A DNA stretch of 8,478 bases from Candidatus Peregrinibacteria bacterium (GTDB taxonomy: Bacteria; Patescibacteriota; Gracilibacteria; UBA1369; UM-FILTER-53-11): assembly GCA_023245725.1 (NCBI GenBank), contig JAHFJU010000058.1, positions 1 to 8,478 on the forward strand. Reading direction: 5' to 3'. Below, piece by piece: positions 1 through 5,469 of this stretch (its first letter is position 1; each line of letters starts with the position of its first letter). A program made the translations under genes and the position numbers. The notes under the pieces are model-generated. The model saw only the letters and a program-made list of their open reading frames with translations. It was not told where the DNA came from and searched no databases.

Positions 1-105
1 GATGGTGTTGGTTTAGCAACGCTCAAAACTAAAGGAGGAGATGGAATATGTGATCAACTAAATGATTCAAATACAGAAATATATCCTCATGAATTACTGA
101 ACTAG
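1..105 (+). CDS. C-terminal end of an unrecognised protein (partial)
   Basis: Frame 1 is open from the left edge for 34 codons and ends in TAG at 103-105. The other two plus frames close within the first 30 bases, and the minus strand has no plausible start here. The visible tail is hydrophilic, rich in Gly, Asp and Asn, and ends in HELLN. It has no transmembrane segment, motif or cysteine pattern that I can assign to a family. It converges on glmS with only 8 bp between the two stop codons, which fits the tight packing of the window. The call rests on an open frame and gene-like spacing only, so a chance open frame remains possible. No function is proposed. Confidence 0.45.
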   Translation, partial: DGVGLATLKTKGGDGICDQLNDSNTEIYPHELLN

Positions 106-113
106 AAAGCAAA

Positions 114-1916
114 TCACTTAACCGTAACGCTTTTAGCCAGATTTCGTGGCATATCCGGGTCGTTTTTGCGTAGTAAGGCAAGGTGATAAGCCAAAATTTG
201 AACAGGAATTATATTTACAATAGGAGAAGCATTACCAACGTCTGGTACTTTTATCCAATAATCAAAAACTTCTTCGTTGGTAGGGGAGACGCCGATAATA
301 AATCCTCCGCGAGCTTTTACCTCAATTGCATTAGATAAAATTTCATTTTTCATTTCGTCATTTGCAACGAGTGCAATACATGGAGTTCCTTTTGTAATAA
401 GTGCAATCGGGCCATGTTTCAATTCTCCACCTGCGAATCCTTCTGCGTGAATGTATGAAACTTCTTGTAATTTAATAGCACCTTCAAGTGCCATTGGATA
501 ATTCATTCCACGACCGATCACATACATGCTTTCTACGTCTTTAATTTTTTCAGCGAGCGTACGAATATGGTCTTCATAACGAGGATTTAGCATGTCATTA
601 ATAAGCGATGCTGTCTCAAGGAGAAGTTTTTTGCCTTCAACAATATTGCCAGCACAGGCATAGGCGATAAGCGTTAAAATAGCCATTTGAGCAGTTGTTG
701 CTTTCGTCGATGCCACCGCTTTTTCAGGTCCCGCTTTTTGATATATCGAAATATCGGCCAATCTATCCATCGATGATCCCTCAACATTTACCAGTGCCAT
801 TAGTTTTGCTCCTTTTTCTTTTGCCACTTCCATTGCTTCAAGAGTGTCGGCTGTTTCACCGCTTTGAGAAACGGCAACAAACAAGCTGCCTTTTCTAATA
901 AAGTGTCTGAAATTTGGGAACTCAGAGCCGAATTCGACGTTAATATGTTTATGTGCGATTCGTGAAAAAAGATAACTGCCAACCATGCATACTTTTCCCG
1001 TTGTTCCGCATCCGACAAGGTATGTTCCGAATGCTTTATCGATGGCTTGTGCAACTTTTTTGATCAACTTCTCGTCTTGGTTTATGGCTCTATGAATGGT
1101 TTCTTTCTGATCCATAATTTCTTTGATCATAAAGTGAGAGAATGCACCCTTCTCGGCTTCTTTCGTGTCCCAAGTTATTTTTACAAGACGCTTTGTTACC
1201 TCTTTATTTTTTTTAAGATCCATAAAACGTGCGCCAGATTCATCGATCACCACCATCTCTTCATCATCGAGATACATAACTTCGTCGGTGTGTGCTCGAA
1301 ACGCAGGAATGTCTGAGGCGACAAAGTAGTCGCCGTTTTCACCTTTGCCAACGATGAGCGGCGAGCCTCGGCGAGCCGCAATCAGCATGTCGTGTTTTTT
1401 CGACATGACTAAAAACGCATAACGGCCGGTAAACTTTTTAAGAGCATTCAGCACTGCCTTTTCTAAATCCCCACATTTTGCATACTCAGAATGTATTACA
1501 TGAGCTGCAACTTCTGTATCGGTCTCGCTCACAAACTCATACCGGTTTTTTATGAGCTCTTTTTTTAGTTCAAGATAATTTTCAACAATTCCATTATGAA
1601 TAATAACAATGTCTTTTTCTAAACTTGCGTGTGGGTGAGCGTTCTTTACTGTAACTCCTCCATGTGTTGCCCATCGAGAATGAGCCATAGCTAAATTACT
1701 TCGCGGCAATGAAAGTTCAGACAAATTAAGCTCTCCAATTTTCCCGATTTTTTTATGTATAAATATGTCTGGCGTCTCAACACCTCCTTTTTTTTCTTCT
1801 GTTCGTGCCGCTACTCCCCATGAATCGTATCCTCTATATTCAAGTTTCTTTAAACCTTCAAGTACCATGCGCGCTGCATTCGATTTGTGGCCACGATAAG
1901 CAATAATTCCACACAT
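114..1916 (-). CDS. glmS: Glutamine--fructose-6-phosphate aminotransferase (isomerizing)
   Basis: GlmS makes glucosamine-6-phosphate from fructose-6-phosphate and glutamine, the first committed step to UDP-GlcNAc and peptidoglycan, in the cytosol. The 600 residues are near the family's usual length of about 609. The N-terminal glutaminase domain (about 1-240) starts MCGIIAYRG, so Cys2 is the Ntn nucleophile. It carries EYRGYDSWG (26-34), RWATHG (81-86), HNG (107-109) and ETDTE (131-135). Two SIS sugar-isomerase domains follow: GCGTTGK (302-308), SQSGETADT (350-358) and VASTKA (401-406), then GRG (468-470), ALEGAIKLQE (476-485) and ELKHGP (498-503). The end, PRNLAKSVTVK, is the canonical family C-terminus and contains the catalytic Lys594. 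The start is fixed by Cys2. The gene lies 25 bp downstream of the peptidase gene and is probably last in an rlmN-peptidase-glmS transcript. There is no Shine-Dalgarno; TATAAA lies 2 nt before the ATG. Trp33 replaces the more usual small residue. Confidence 0.97.
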   Translation of the reverse strand: MCGIIAYRGHKSNAARMVLEGLKKLEYRGYDSWGVAARTEEKKGGVETPDIFIHKKIGKIGELNLSELSLPRSNLAMAHSRWATHGGVTVKNAHPHASLEKDIVIIHNGIVENYLELKKELIKNRYEFVSETDTEVAAHVIHSEYAKCGDLEKAVLNALKKFTGRYAFLVMSKKHDMLIAARRGSPLIVGKGENGDYFVASDIPAFRAHTDEVMYLDDEEMVVIDESGARFMDLKKNKEVTKRLVKITWDTKEAEKGAFSHFMIKEIMDQKETIHRAINQDEKLIKKVAQAIDKAFGTYLVGCGTTGKVCMVGSYLFSRIAHKHINVEFGSEFPNFRHFIRKGSLFVAVSQSGETADTLEAMEVAKEKGAKLMALVNVEGSSMDRLADISIYQKAGPEKAVASTKATTAQMAILTLIAYACAGNIVEGKKLLLETASLINDMLNPRYEDHIRTLAEKIKDVESMYVIGRGMNYPMALEGAIKLQEVSYIHAEGFAGGELKHGPIALITKGTPCIALVANDEMKNEILSNAIEVKARGGFIIGVSPTNEEVFDYWIKVPDVGNASPIVNIIPVQILAYHLALLRKNDPDMPRNLAKSVTVK

Positions 1917-1941
1917 AATTTATAGGAGTTAGAGTAAACAA

Positions 1942-2982
1942 TTACAGATTCATCATACATGCCGAAAGTTCCTTGGGCGACTTGGTTATGTTGACAGCCT
2001 TTTCAACTCCAACGATAACCATATCTTCTAGTCGAACACCGATTTTTCCCTCGATATAAATTCCAGGTTCGCTTGTTACAACACTATGTTCAACTAGCAC
2101 TTTATCGTATCGGCTTGATAGGTTTGGTAGCTCGTGAACGTCGAGCCCGATTCCATGCCCGAGAGAGTGGTTAAAATATTCTCCAAATCCAGCCTCCGTT
2201 ATTACTTTTCTGGCAATTTCGTCTATCTCTTTGCCTCGTTTATTGGCTCTAATATTGGCGATTGCTTGTTCTTGAGCTGTCCAAACTATAGTATAAATTT
2301 TTTGTTCAAACTCGGTTGGTTTTTTGCTAAAAAGTACTCGAGTCATATCGCTGCAATATCCTTGGTAAATAACACCCATATCAATCAACAGCCTGTCACC
2401 GATTTTTAGTTTTCTTGAAGAATTTTGATGATGTGGCGCTGCAGCATTTTCATTTATAGCGACAATCGGTTCAAAAGAAATATCGTCTGCTCCCAGCTCG
2501 TGCGCAAGGAGTCGAATTTTCCATGCGATATCAAGCTCGCTCATTCCAGCTCTGATTGTTTTTTTTAGCTCGGTTAATAAGTCATCGGTGATTGATTGAG
2601 CCTTTTTTATAAGCCGAATTTCGTCTTCGGTTTTTGCCATTCTAAGTTCGTTAATTGCGTGATTCACATTTTCGAATTTCACCTTTTTCGATATTTTTTT
2701 GACACGATTAAATAGTGAAAGCCCAATATCTTCACCTTCGTATCCAATTAAAGAAGGGCACAATTTATTTAGGAGTTTTTGCCACGGATCATCGAATCCT
2801 TTTGTAATGTCGATTATAGAAAAATCTGATGGTAAAACCTTTTTTGCAACAATGTGATAGCGCGCATCGGTAAATAAATAACCTTTATCTTTATGTAGAA
2901 GTAATACGCCGTTAGACCCTCTGAAACGCGATAGATAAGCGATATTTGTTTTGTTCGTAATGAGAAGTGTAGTCGGGAGCAT
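1942..2982 (-). CDS. M24 family Xaa-Pro aminopeptidase / dipeptidase
   Basis: A cytosolic metallopeptidase of the pita-bread fold that removes N-terminal residues before proline or splits Xaa-Pro dipeptides. Residues 1 to about 115 are a short creatinase-type N-terminal domain containing TDARY (38-42). The catalytic domain, about 120-346, keeps all five expected metal ligands: Asp201 (LLIDMG), Asp212 (SDMTR), His276 (LGHGIG), Glu305 (SEPGIY) and Glu319 (RLEDM). His184/His185 in APHHQN probably bind substrate. At 346 residues it matches the short PepQ/YpdF-like group rather than the roughly 440-residue E. coli PepP. I cannot decide between aminopeptidase P and prolidase, so no symbol is given. 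The start at 2982 agrees with the usual family opening (LLITNKTNIAYL). It follows rlmN by 30 bp and precedes glmS by 25 bp. A weak promoter overlaps the end of rlmN. Confidence 0.93.
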   Translation of the reverse strand: MLPTTLLITNKTNIAYLSRFRGSNGVLLLHKDKGYLFTDARYHIVAKKVLPSDFSIIDITKGFDDPWQKLLNKLCPSLIGYEGEDIGLSLFNRVKKISKKVKFENVNHAINELRMAKTEDEIRLIKKAQSITDDLLTELKKTIRAGMSELDIAWKIRLLAHELGADDISFEPIVAINENAAAPHHQNSSRKLKIGDRLLIDMGVIYQGYCSDMTRVLFSKKPTEFEQKIYTIVWTAQEQAIANIRANKRGKEIDEIARKVITEAGFGEYFNHSLGHGIGLDVHELPNLSSRYDKVLVEHSVVTSEPGIYIEGKIGVRLEDMVIVGVEKAVNITKSPKELSACMMNL

Positions 2983-2992
2983 TTGCGTGCAG

Positions 2993-3020
2993 AGTATACC
3001 GTAACCTGTTTGCTAAACAA
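2993..3020 (-). promoter_or_regulatory. Possible weak promoter for the M24 peptidase gene
   Basis: On the minus strand TTGTTT (3020-3015) and TATACT (2998-2993) are separated by 16 nt. The -10 is 5/6 of consensus, while the -35 matches only the TTG. The -10 ends 10 nt before the peptidase ATG, so a transcript from here would have a leader of only about 3-4 nt. It lies at the end of rlmN and in the 30-bp gap. Co-transcription from upstream of rlmN is equally possible. Confidence 0.3.
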
Positions 3021-4077
3021 GATTTTCTCCTTCTTTTACCGCCAACTGTCCGCATGCGGCGTCTATGTCTTGACCTAGCGAAACTCTCACGGTTGTTGGA
3101 ATGTTGTGAGATTCTAAAATATTTTTAAATGCATCAATGCGTGTTTTTCCTGCATTGGTAAATCCTAAATATGTTTGATTGTATGGGATTAAATTTACAT
3201 GGCAGTTTTGGTCTTTTAAAAGCGCTGCAAGTTCTCTCGCTATTGTGTCGCTGTCATTGATGTTTTTGAGCATTACATATTCGTACGACACTCGTCTGTG
3301 GGTTTTGTCGTTATATTCTTTAAGTGATGCCATTAGTTGATCGAGATTAAATGCACGCGCAACTGGCATAATGCTTTCTCGTAATTTTTGATTAGGAGCG
3401 TGAAGACTCACGGCAAGGTTTATTTGAAGAGGAAATTGTATGAGTTTTTCAATTCCCGTAACAATGCCAGATGTAGAAACTGTAATATGGCGTGCTGCAA
3501 TTTCAAGATATTCCGGATCATTCATGTACTCGATTGCGAGTGTTACATTATCGAAATTCATCATAGGTTCGCCCATTCCCATGAAAATTACGTGGTCGAC
3601 TCTGGCACCTTTTTCGTTGCCTTTACCCTGGTTTTGCGTTTTTGCCAATTGCCTAAGATAACTATTGAAATATAATACTTGATCGAAAATTTCTTCAGCG
3701 GAGAGGTTTCGTTTTAGCCCCATTGTTCCTGTCGCGCAGAATGCGCATTTTAATCCGCAGCCAACTTGGCATGAAACACATACTGAGTTTCTACCATCTT
3801 TGAAACGCATTAAAACCCCTTCAATAAGAGCTCCGTCGTGCATTTTAAAAAGTGCTTTTACGGTTTTTCCATCTGGAGATTGCAGTTTTTTGATTATCTG
3901 AAAACAATACAGCTTTTGTTCATCTGCTAATTTTTTTCTAAACTCAGGCGGTAGTGTAGTTATTTGATTAAAATCCTCTACGCCTTCTTTGTATATTGCT
4001 TGTAAAATCTGTTTTACGCGGAAGGCTGGAAGGTTGTCATTTTTTACTAACAATGAGAGTGTTTCTTTATTTATCAT
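3013..4077 (-). CDS. rlmN: 23S rRNA (adenine(2503)-C(2))-methyltransferase RlmN (dual rRNA/tRNA)
   Basis: A radical-SAM enzyme that methylates C2 of A2503 in 23S rRNA and, in studied bacteria, A37 of some tRNAs, tuning peptidyl-transferase fidelity. The [4Fe-4S] cluster motif is CGLKCAFC with Cys107, Cys111 and Cys114. Cys100, seven residues before it, and Cys342 in DIDAACGQL match the E. coli C118/C355 pair, of which C355 is the methyl carrier. GMGEP (167-171) is the SAM-contacting motif, and SLHAPN (224-229) and NLIPYN (295-300) are also typical. An N-terminal accessory domain (about 1-85) precedes the barrel. The length of 354 is normal. Residues of about 146-158 form a Gly/Lys/Asn-rich insertion before the VIFMGMGEP strand. 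Cfr is a close relative, but the overall pattern suits RlmN. It is first in the minus-strand cluster, with TATAAT 3 nt upstream of the ATG and no Shine-Dalgarno. Confidence 0.96.
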   Translation of the reverse strand: MINKETLSLLVKNDNLPAFRVKQILQAIYKEGVEDFNQITTLPPEFRKKLADEQKLYCFQIIKKLQSPDGKTVKALFKMHDGALIEGVLMRFKDGRNSVCVSCQVGCGLKCAFCATGTMGLKRNLSAEEIFDQVLYFNSYLRQLAKTQNQGKGNEKGARVDHVIFMGMGEPMMNFDNVTLAIEYMNDPEYLEIAARHITVSTSGIVTGIEKLIQFPLQINLAVSLHAPNQKLRESIMPVARAFNLDQLMASLKEYNDKTHRRVSYEYVMLKNINDSDTIARELAALLKDQNCHVNLIPYNQTYLGFTNAGKTRIDAFKNILESHNIPTTVRVSLGQDIDAACGQLAVKEGENLV

Positions 4078-4080
4078 ACA

Positions 4081-4086
4081 ATTATA
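4081..4086 (-). promoter_or_regulatory. Consensus -10 element upstream of rlmN
   Basis: A perfect TATAAT reads on the minus strand from 4086 to 4081, just 3 nt before the rlmN ATG. No good -35 is seen 16-18 nt upstream. At the normal 6-7 nt distance the transcript would begin inside the first codons. So either initiation is slightly closer than usual, giving a leaderless mRNA, or another promoter in the 4087-4263 gap is used and this is a chance AT-rich match. The same bases read TATAGT on the plus strand. Confidence 0.35.
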
Positions 4087-4173
4087 GTGGTATTTGTCAG
4101 GAATTAATGACGATTATTTATGAGCCTATTACAGGTTGGAATTCAGAATTATGAACTAAATCTGTTTGCTGTC

Positions 4174-4196
4174 TTTGACACTTTTGAATTGTCAAA
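4174..4196. repeat. Perfect 7-bp inverted repeat, candidate operator
   Basis: TTTGACA (4174-4180) and TGTCAAA (4190-4196) form a perfect inverted repeat with 9 nt between the arms and 16 bp from arm to arm. The left arm contains the -35 hexamer TTGACA, and the right arm abuts the -10 TAAAAT at 4197. A dimeric repressor bound here would block RNA polymerase. Inference: it may be a site for autoregulation by the adjacent winged-helix regulator. However, OmpR-family proteins more often bind direct repeats, so another repressor is possible, as is chance. Confidence 0.45.
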
Positions 4197-4202
4197 TAAA
4201 AT
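4175..4202 (+). promoter_or_regulatory. Sigma70-type promoter upstream of the regulator gene
   Basis: TTGACA at 4175-4180 is a perfect -35. A 16-nt spacer leads to TAAAAT at 4197-4202, a 5/6 match to the -10. It is the best two-part promoter match I see in the window. Transcription would begin near 4209, about 55 nt before the ATG at 4264. If the longer frame starting at 4120 were translated instead, this promoter would lie inside the coding sequence. That is one reason for preferring the 4264 start. Confidence 0.55.
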
Positions 4203-4263
4203 GGACAACCTAGGCTACGAATTGAAAGCCTGCTTACTACTCTTTAACTCATATTTTTTCTTT

Positions 4264-4941
4264 ATGGAAGCACTTCTTTTATACAGAGCAGGAAGCAATC
4301 ATCGTCAAGTAACTGATGGACTAAAATATGATGGAGTTTCGGTGCGTGAAATAATGTGGACTCCAAAACTAAACTTTGAAGAGCTTTCATGGACAACACG
4401 AACTGTTTGTATTTATGTAGATCGTGATTCAAAACTTCTCGATGCTGCGAGATTGTTAAAATCTGTGCATCCTTCAGCAAATATTTTTTTATTAAAAGAT
4501 GGGGAAATTGAGAGCGGGAAATTTCTGGTTGAAAGTGGAGTTGCAATAAGAGCCGATGCGCTTCCGTGTAATTTTTCATATTTGGCTCGTGCGATGAAAT
4601 CTTCTTTATTGAATGAAGTTGAGTCAGTCTCTCAATGTTCAAGTGAAGTGTTAAATATATTATTAAATTCAGATAGGCGTACAGTCACGTTAAATTCTCA
4701 TATAATTCCTTTACGAAACAAAGAATATGAATTACTTGAGTTTTTCGTTCTTAATAAAGGTCGATTAATTACACGTCATTCATTAATTGAAGGAGTTTGG
4801 GATCGAAATGCTAAAGTTTCGAGCAATACACTAGACGTTCATATAGGCAGATTGCGCAAAAAACTCGAACAATGGCTTACGTCAAAATTTATTCACACTG
4901 TTCATTCTATCGGTTATAGGTTCGATTTGGATTGTAAGTAA
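4264..4941 (+). CDS. OmpR/PhoB-like winged-helix regulator with degenerate receiver domain
   Basis: A DNA-binding transcription regulator of response-regulator architecture. Residues of about 139-222 are a clear Trans_reg_C winged helix: IPLRNKEYELLEFFVLNKG, then LITRHSLIEGVW, the recognition helix SSNTLDVHIGRLRKKLE, and the wing HTVHSIGYRF. Residues 1 to about 117 follow the receiver layout, with a first strand ALLLYRAG, a third strand TVCIYVD and a fourth strand NIFLLKDG. The acidic pair after strand 1 is absent, Lys78 sits where Thr/Ser is expected, and the strand-5 KP is LP (100-101). Only Asp53 could be the phosphoacceptor, so normal phosphotransfer is doubtful. The start at 4264 gives 225 residues, the usual family size, and puts strand 1 at the N-terminus. 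The frame is open upstream to ATGs at 4201 and 4120, but that extension does not fit a receiver and contains a promoter. No histidine kinase is visible in the window. Confidence 0.8.
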   Translation: MEALLLYRAGSNHRQVTDGLKYDGVSVREIMWTPKLNFEELSWTTRTVCIYVDRDSKLLDAARLLKSVHPSANIFLLKDGEIESGKFLVESGVAIRADALPCNFSYLARAMKSSLLNEVESVSQCSSEVLNILLNSDRRTVTLNSHIIPLRNKEYELLEFFVLNKGRLITRHSLIEGVWDRNAKVSSNTLDVHIGRLRKKLEQWLTSKFIHTVHSIGYRFDLDCK

Positions 4942-4972
4942 CTTTTTTGTTTATTTAGTGTGATTCGATTGG

Positions 4973-4978
4973 TAGTAT
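4973..4978 (+). promoter_or_regulatory. Possible -10 element for dtd (leaderless arrangement)
   Basis: TAGTAT (5/6 of TATAAT) ends exactly 6 nt before the dtd ATG at 4985, so the predicted first transcribed base is the A of the start codon. This is the spacing expected of a leaderless mRNA. There is no convincing -35: a TTGTTT at 4947-4952 is 20 nt away. No Shine-Dalgarno precedes the gene. Read-through from the regulator gene 43 bp upstream is the alternative. Confidence 0.3.
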
Positions 4979-4984
4979 TGCCGC

Positions 4985-5431
4985 ATGAAAATAGTATTAC
5001 AACGCGTTTCTCGTGCAGAAGTTAGGGTTAGCGAAAAAATAATTGGAAAAATTGAAAAAGGATTATTATTACTTGTTGGTATTGCAAATGAAGACAATGA
5101 ACAAATTTGCGACATGATGATAGATAAAATTATTAATTTGAGGATTTTTGAGGATTCAGATGGGAAAATGAATCTTTCTCTACTTGATGTTCATGGAGAG
5201 TTGCTCGTAATTTCACAGTTCACACTTTATGCTGATTGTAAGGGTGGAAGACGTCCGAGCTTTATAGGAGCGGCGAAACGCGATATTGCAAGGCCTCTTT
5301 ATTCTAAATTTTTACAAAAATGTAGCGACCGTGGTGTTGTCACAGCTCAAGGTGAGTTCGGTGCCGATATGAAGGTAGATTTTATTAATGATGGGCCGGT
5401 AACCATAATATTAGATTCCGCTGTGTTATAA
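4985..5431 (+). CDS. dtd: D-aminoacyl-tRNA deacylase
   Basis: Dtd hydrolyses D-amino acids from tRNA, and in studied bacteria it also removes glycine wrongly loaded on tRNA-Ala, keeping D-residues and glycine errors out of proteins. The 148 residues equal the family's usual 145-150 and form a single domain. The opening MKIVLQRVSRAEV is canonical. SQFTLYAD (77-84) is the conserved active-site motif, and NDGPVT (135-140) carries the Gly137-cis-Pro138 chirality filter. RRPSF (89-93) is also typical. It works as a cytosolic homodimer. The start is fixed by the conserved N-terminus. No Shine-Dalgarno is seen; a -10-like hexamer lies 6 nt upstream. It sits 43 bp after the regulator and 38 bp before glyS, whose product charges tRNA with glycine, one of Dtd's possible substrates. 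Confidence 0.96.
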   Translation: MKIVLQRVSRAEVRVSEKIIGKIEKGLLLLVGIANEDNEQICDMMIDKIINLRIFEDSDGKMNLSLLDVHGELLVISQFTLYADCKGGRRPSFIGAAKRDIARPLYSKFLQKCSDRGVVTAQGEFGADMKVDFINDGPVTIILDSAVL

Positions 5432-5452
5432 TTCGCCCGAAATTCTAAATAT

Positions 5453-5458
5453 TATAAC
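5453..5458 (+). promoter_or_regulatory. Possible -10 element for glyS
   Basis: TATAAC (5/6 of consensus) ends 11 nt before the glyS ATG, so a transcript from here would have a leader of about 5 nt. A perfect TATAAT at 5427-5432, overlapping the dtd stop codon, is an alternative that would give a leader of about 30 nt. Neither has a recognisable -35. GGAA at 5459-5462 is the only ribosome-site-like sequence and is weak. Co-transcription with dtd is also plausible. Confidence 0.25.
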
Positions 5459-5469
5459 GGAATCAATAT

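Noticed and set aside
31..61. AAAGGAGGAG followed by ATG at 41 as a ribosome site and leader peptide
   Set aside because: The ATG at 41 directly abuts the SD-like string and gives only six codons; the string fits as Lys-Gly-Gly codons in the open frame of the partial gene.
800..1316. Open frames of 84 codons (minus, 800-1054) and 89 codons (plus, 1047-1316) within glmS
   Set aside because: They overlap the conserved glmS coding sequence in other frames and show no family motifs.
1917..1941. glmS riboswitch/ribozyme upstream of glmS
   Set aside because: Only 25 bp separate glmS from the upstream peptidase gene, far too little for the glmS ribozyme, and no part of its conserved core is seen.
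3388..3675. Two plus-strand open frames of 95 and 73 codons opposite rlmN
   Set aside because: They are antisense to a fully conserved radical-SAM gene, and their Cys-rich or hydrophobic look is a by-product of the opposite strand.
4107..4154. 15-codon frame MTIIYEPITGWNSEL as a leader peptide of the regulator
   Set aside because: It lies upstream of the predicted transcript start, has no supporting ribosome site and is short enough to be chance.
4262..4642. 126-codon open frame antisense to the regulator gene
   Set aside because: It lies opposite a gene with clear domain conservation, has no recognisable motif and has composition expected of an antisense shadow.
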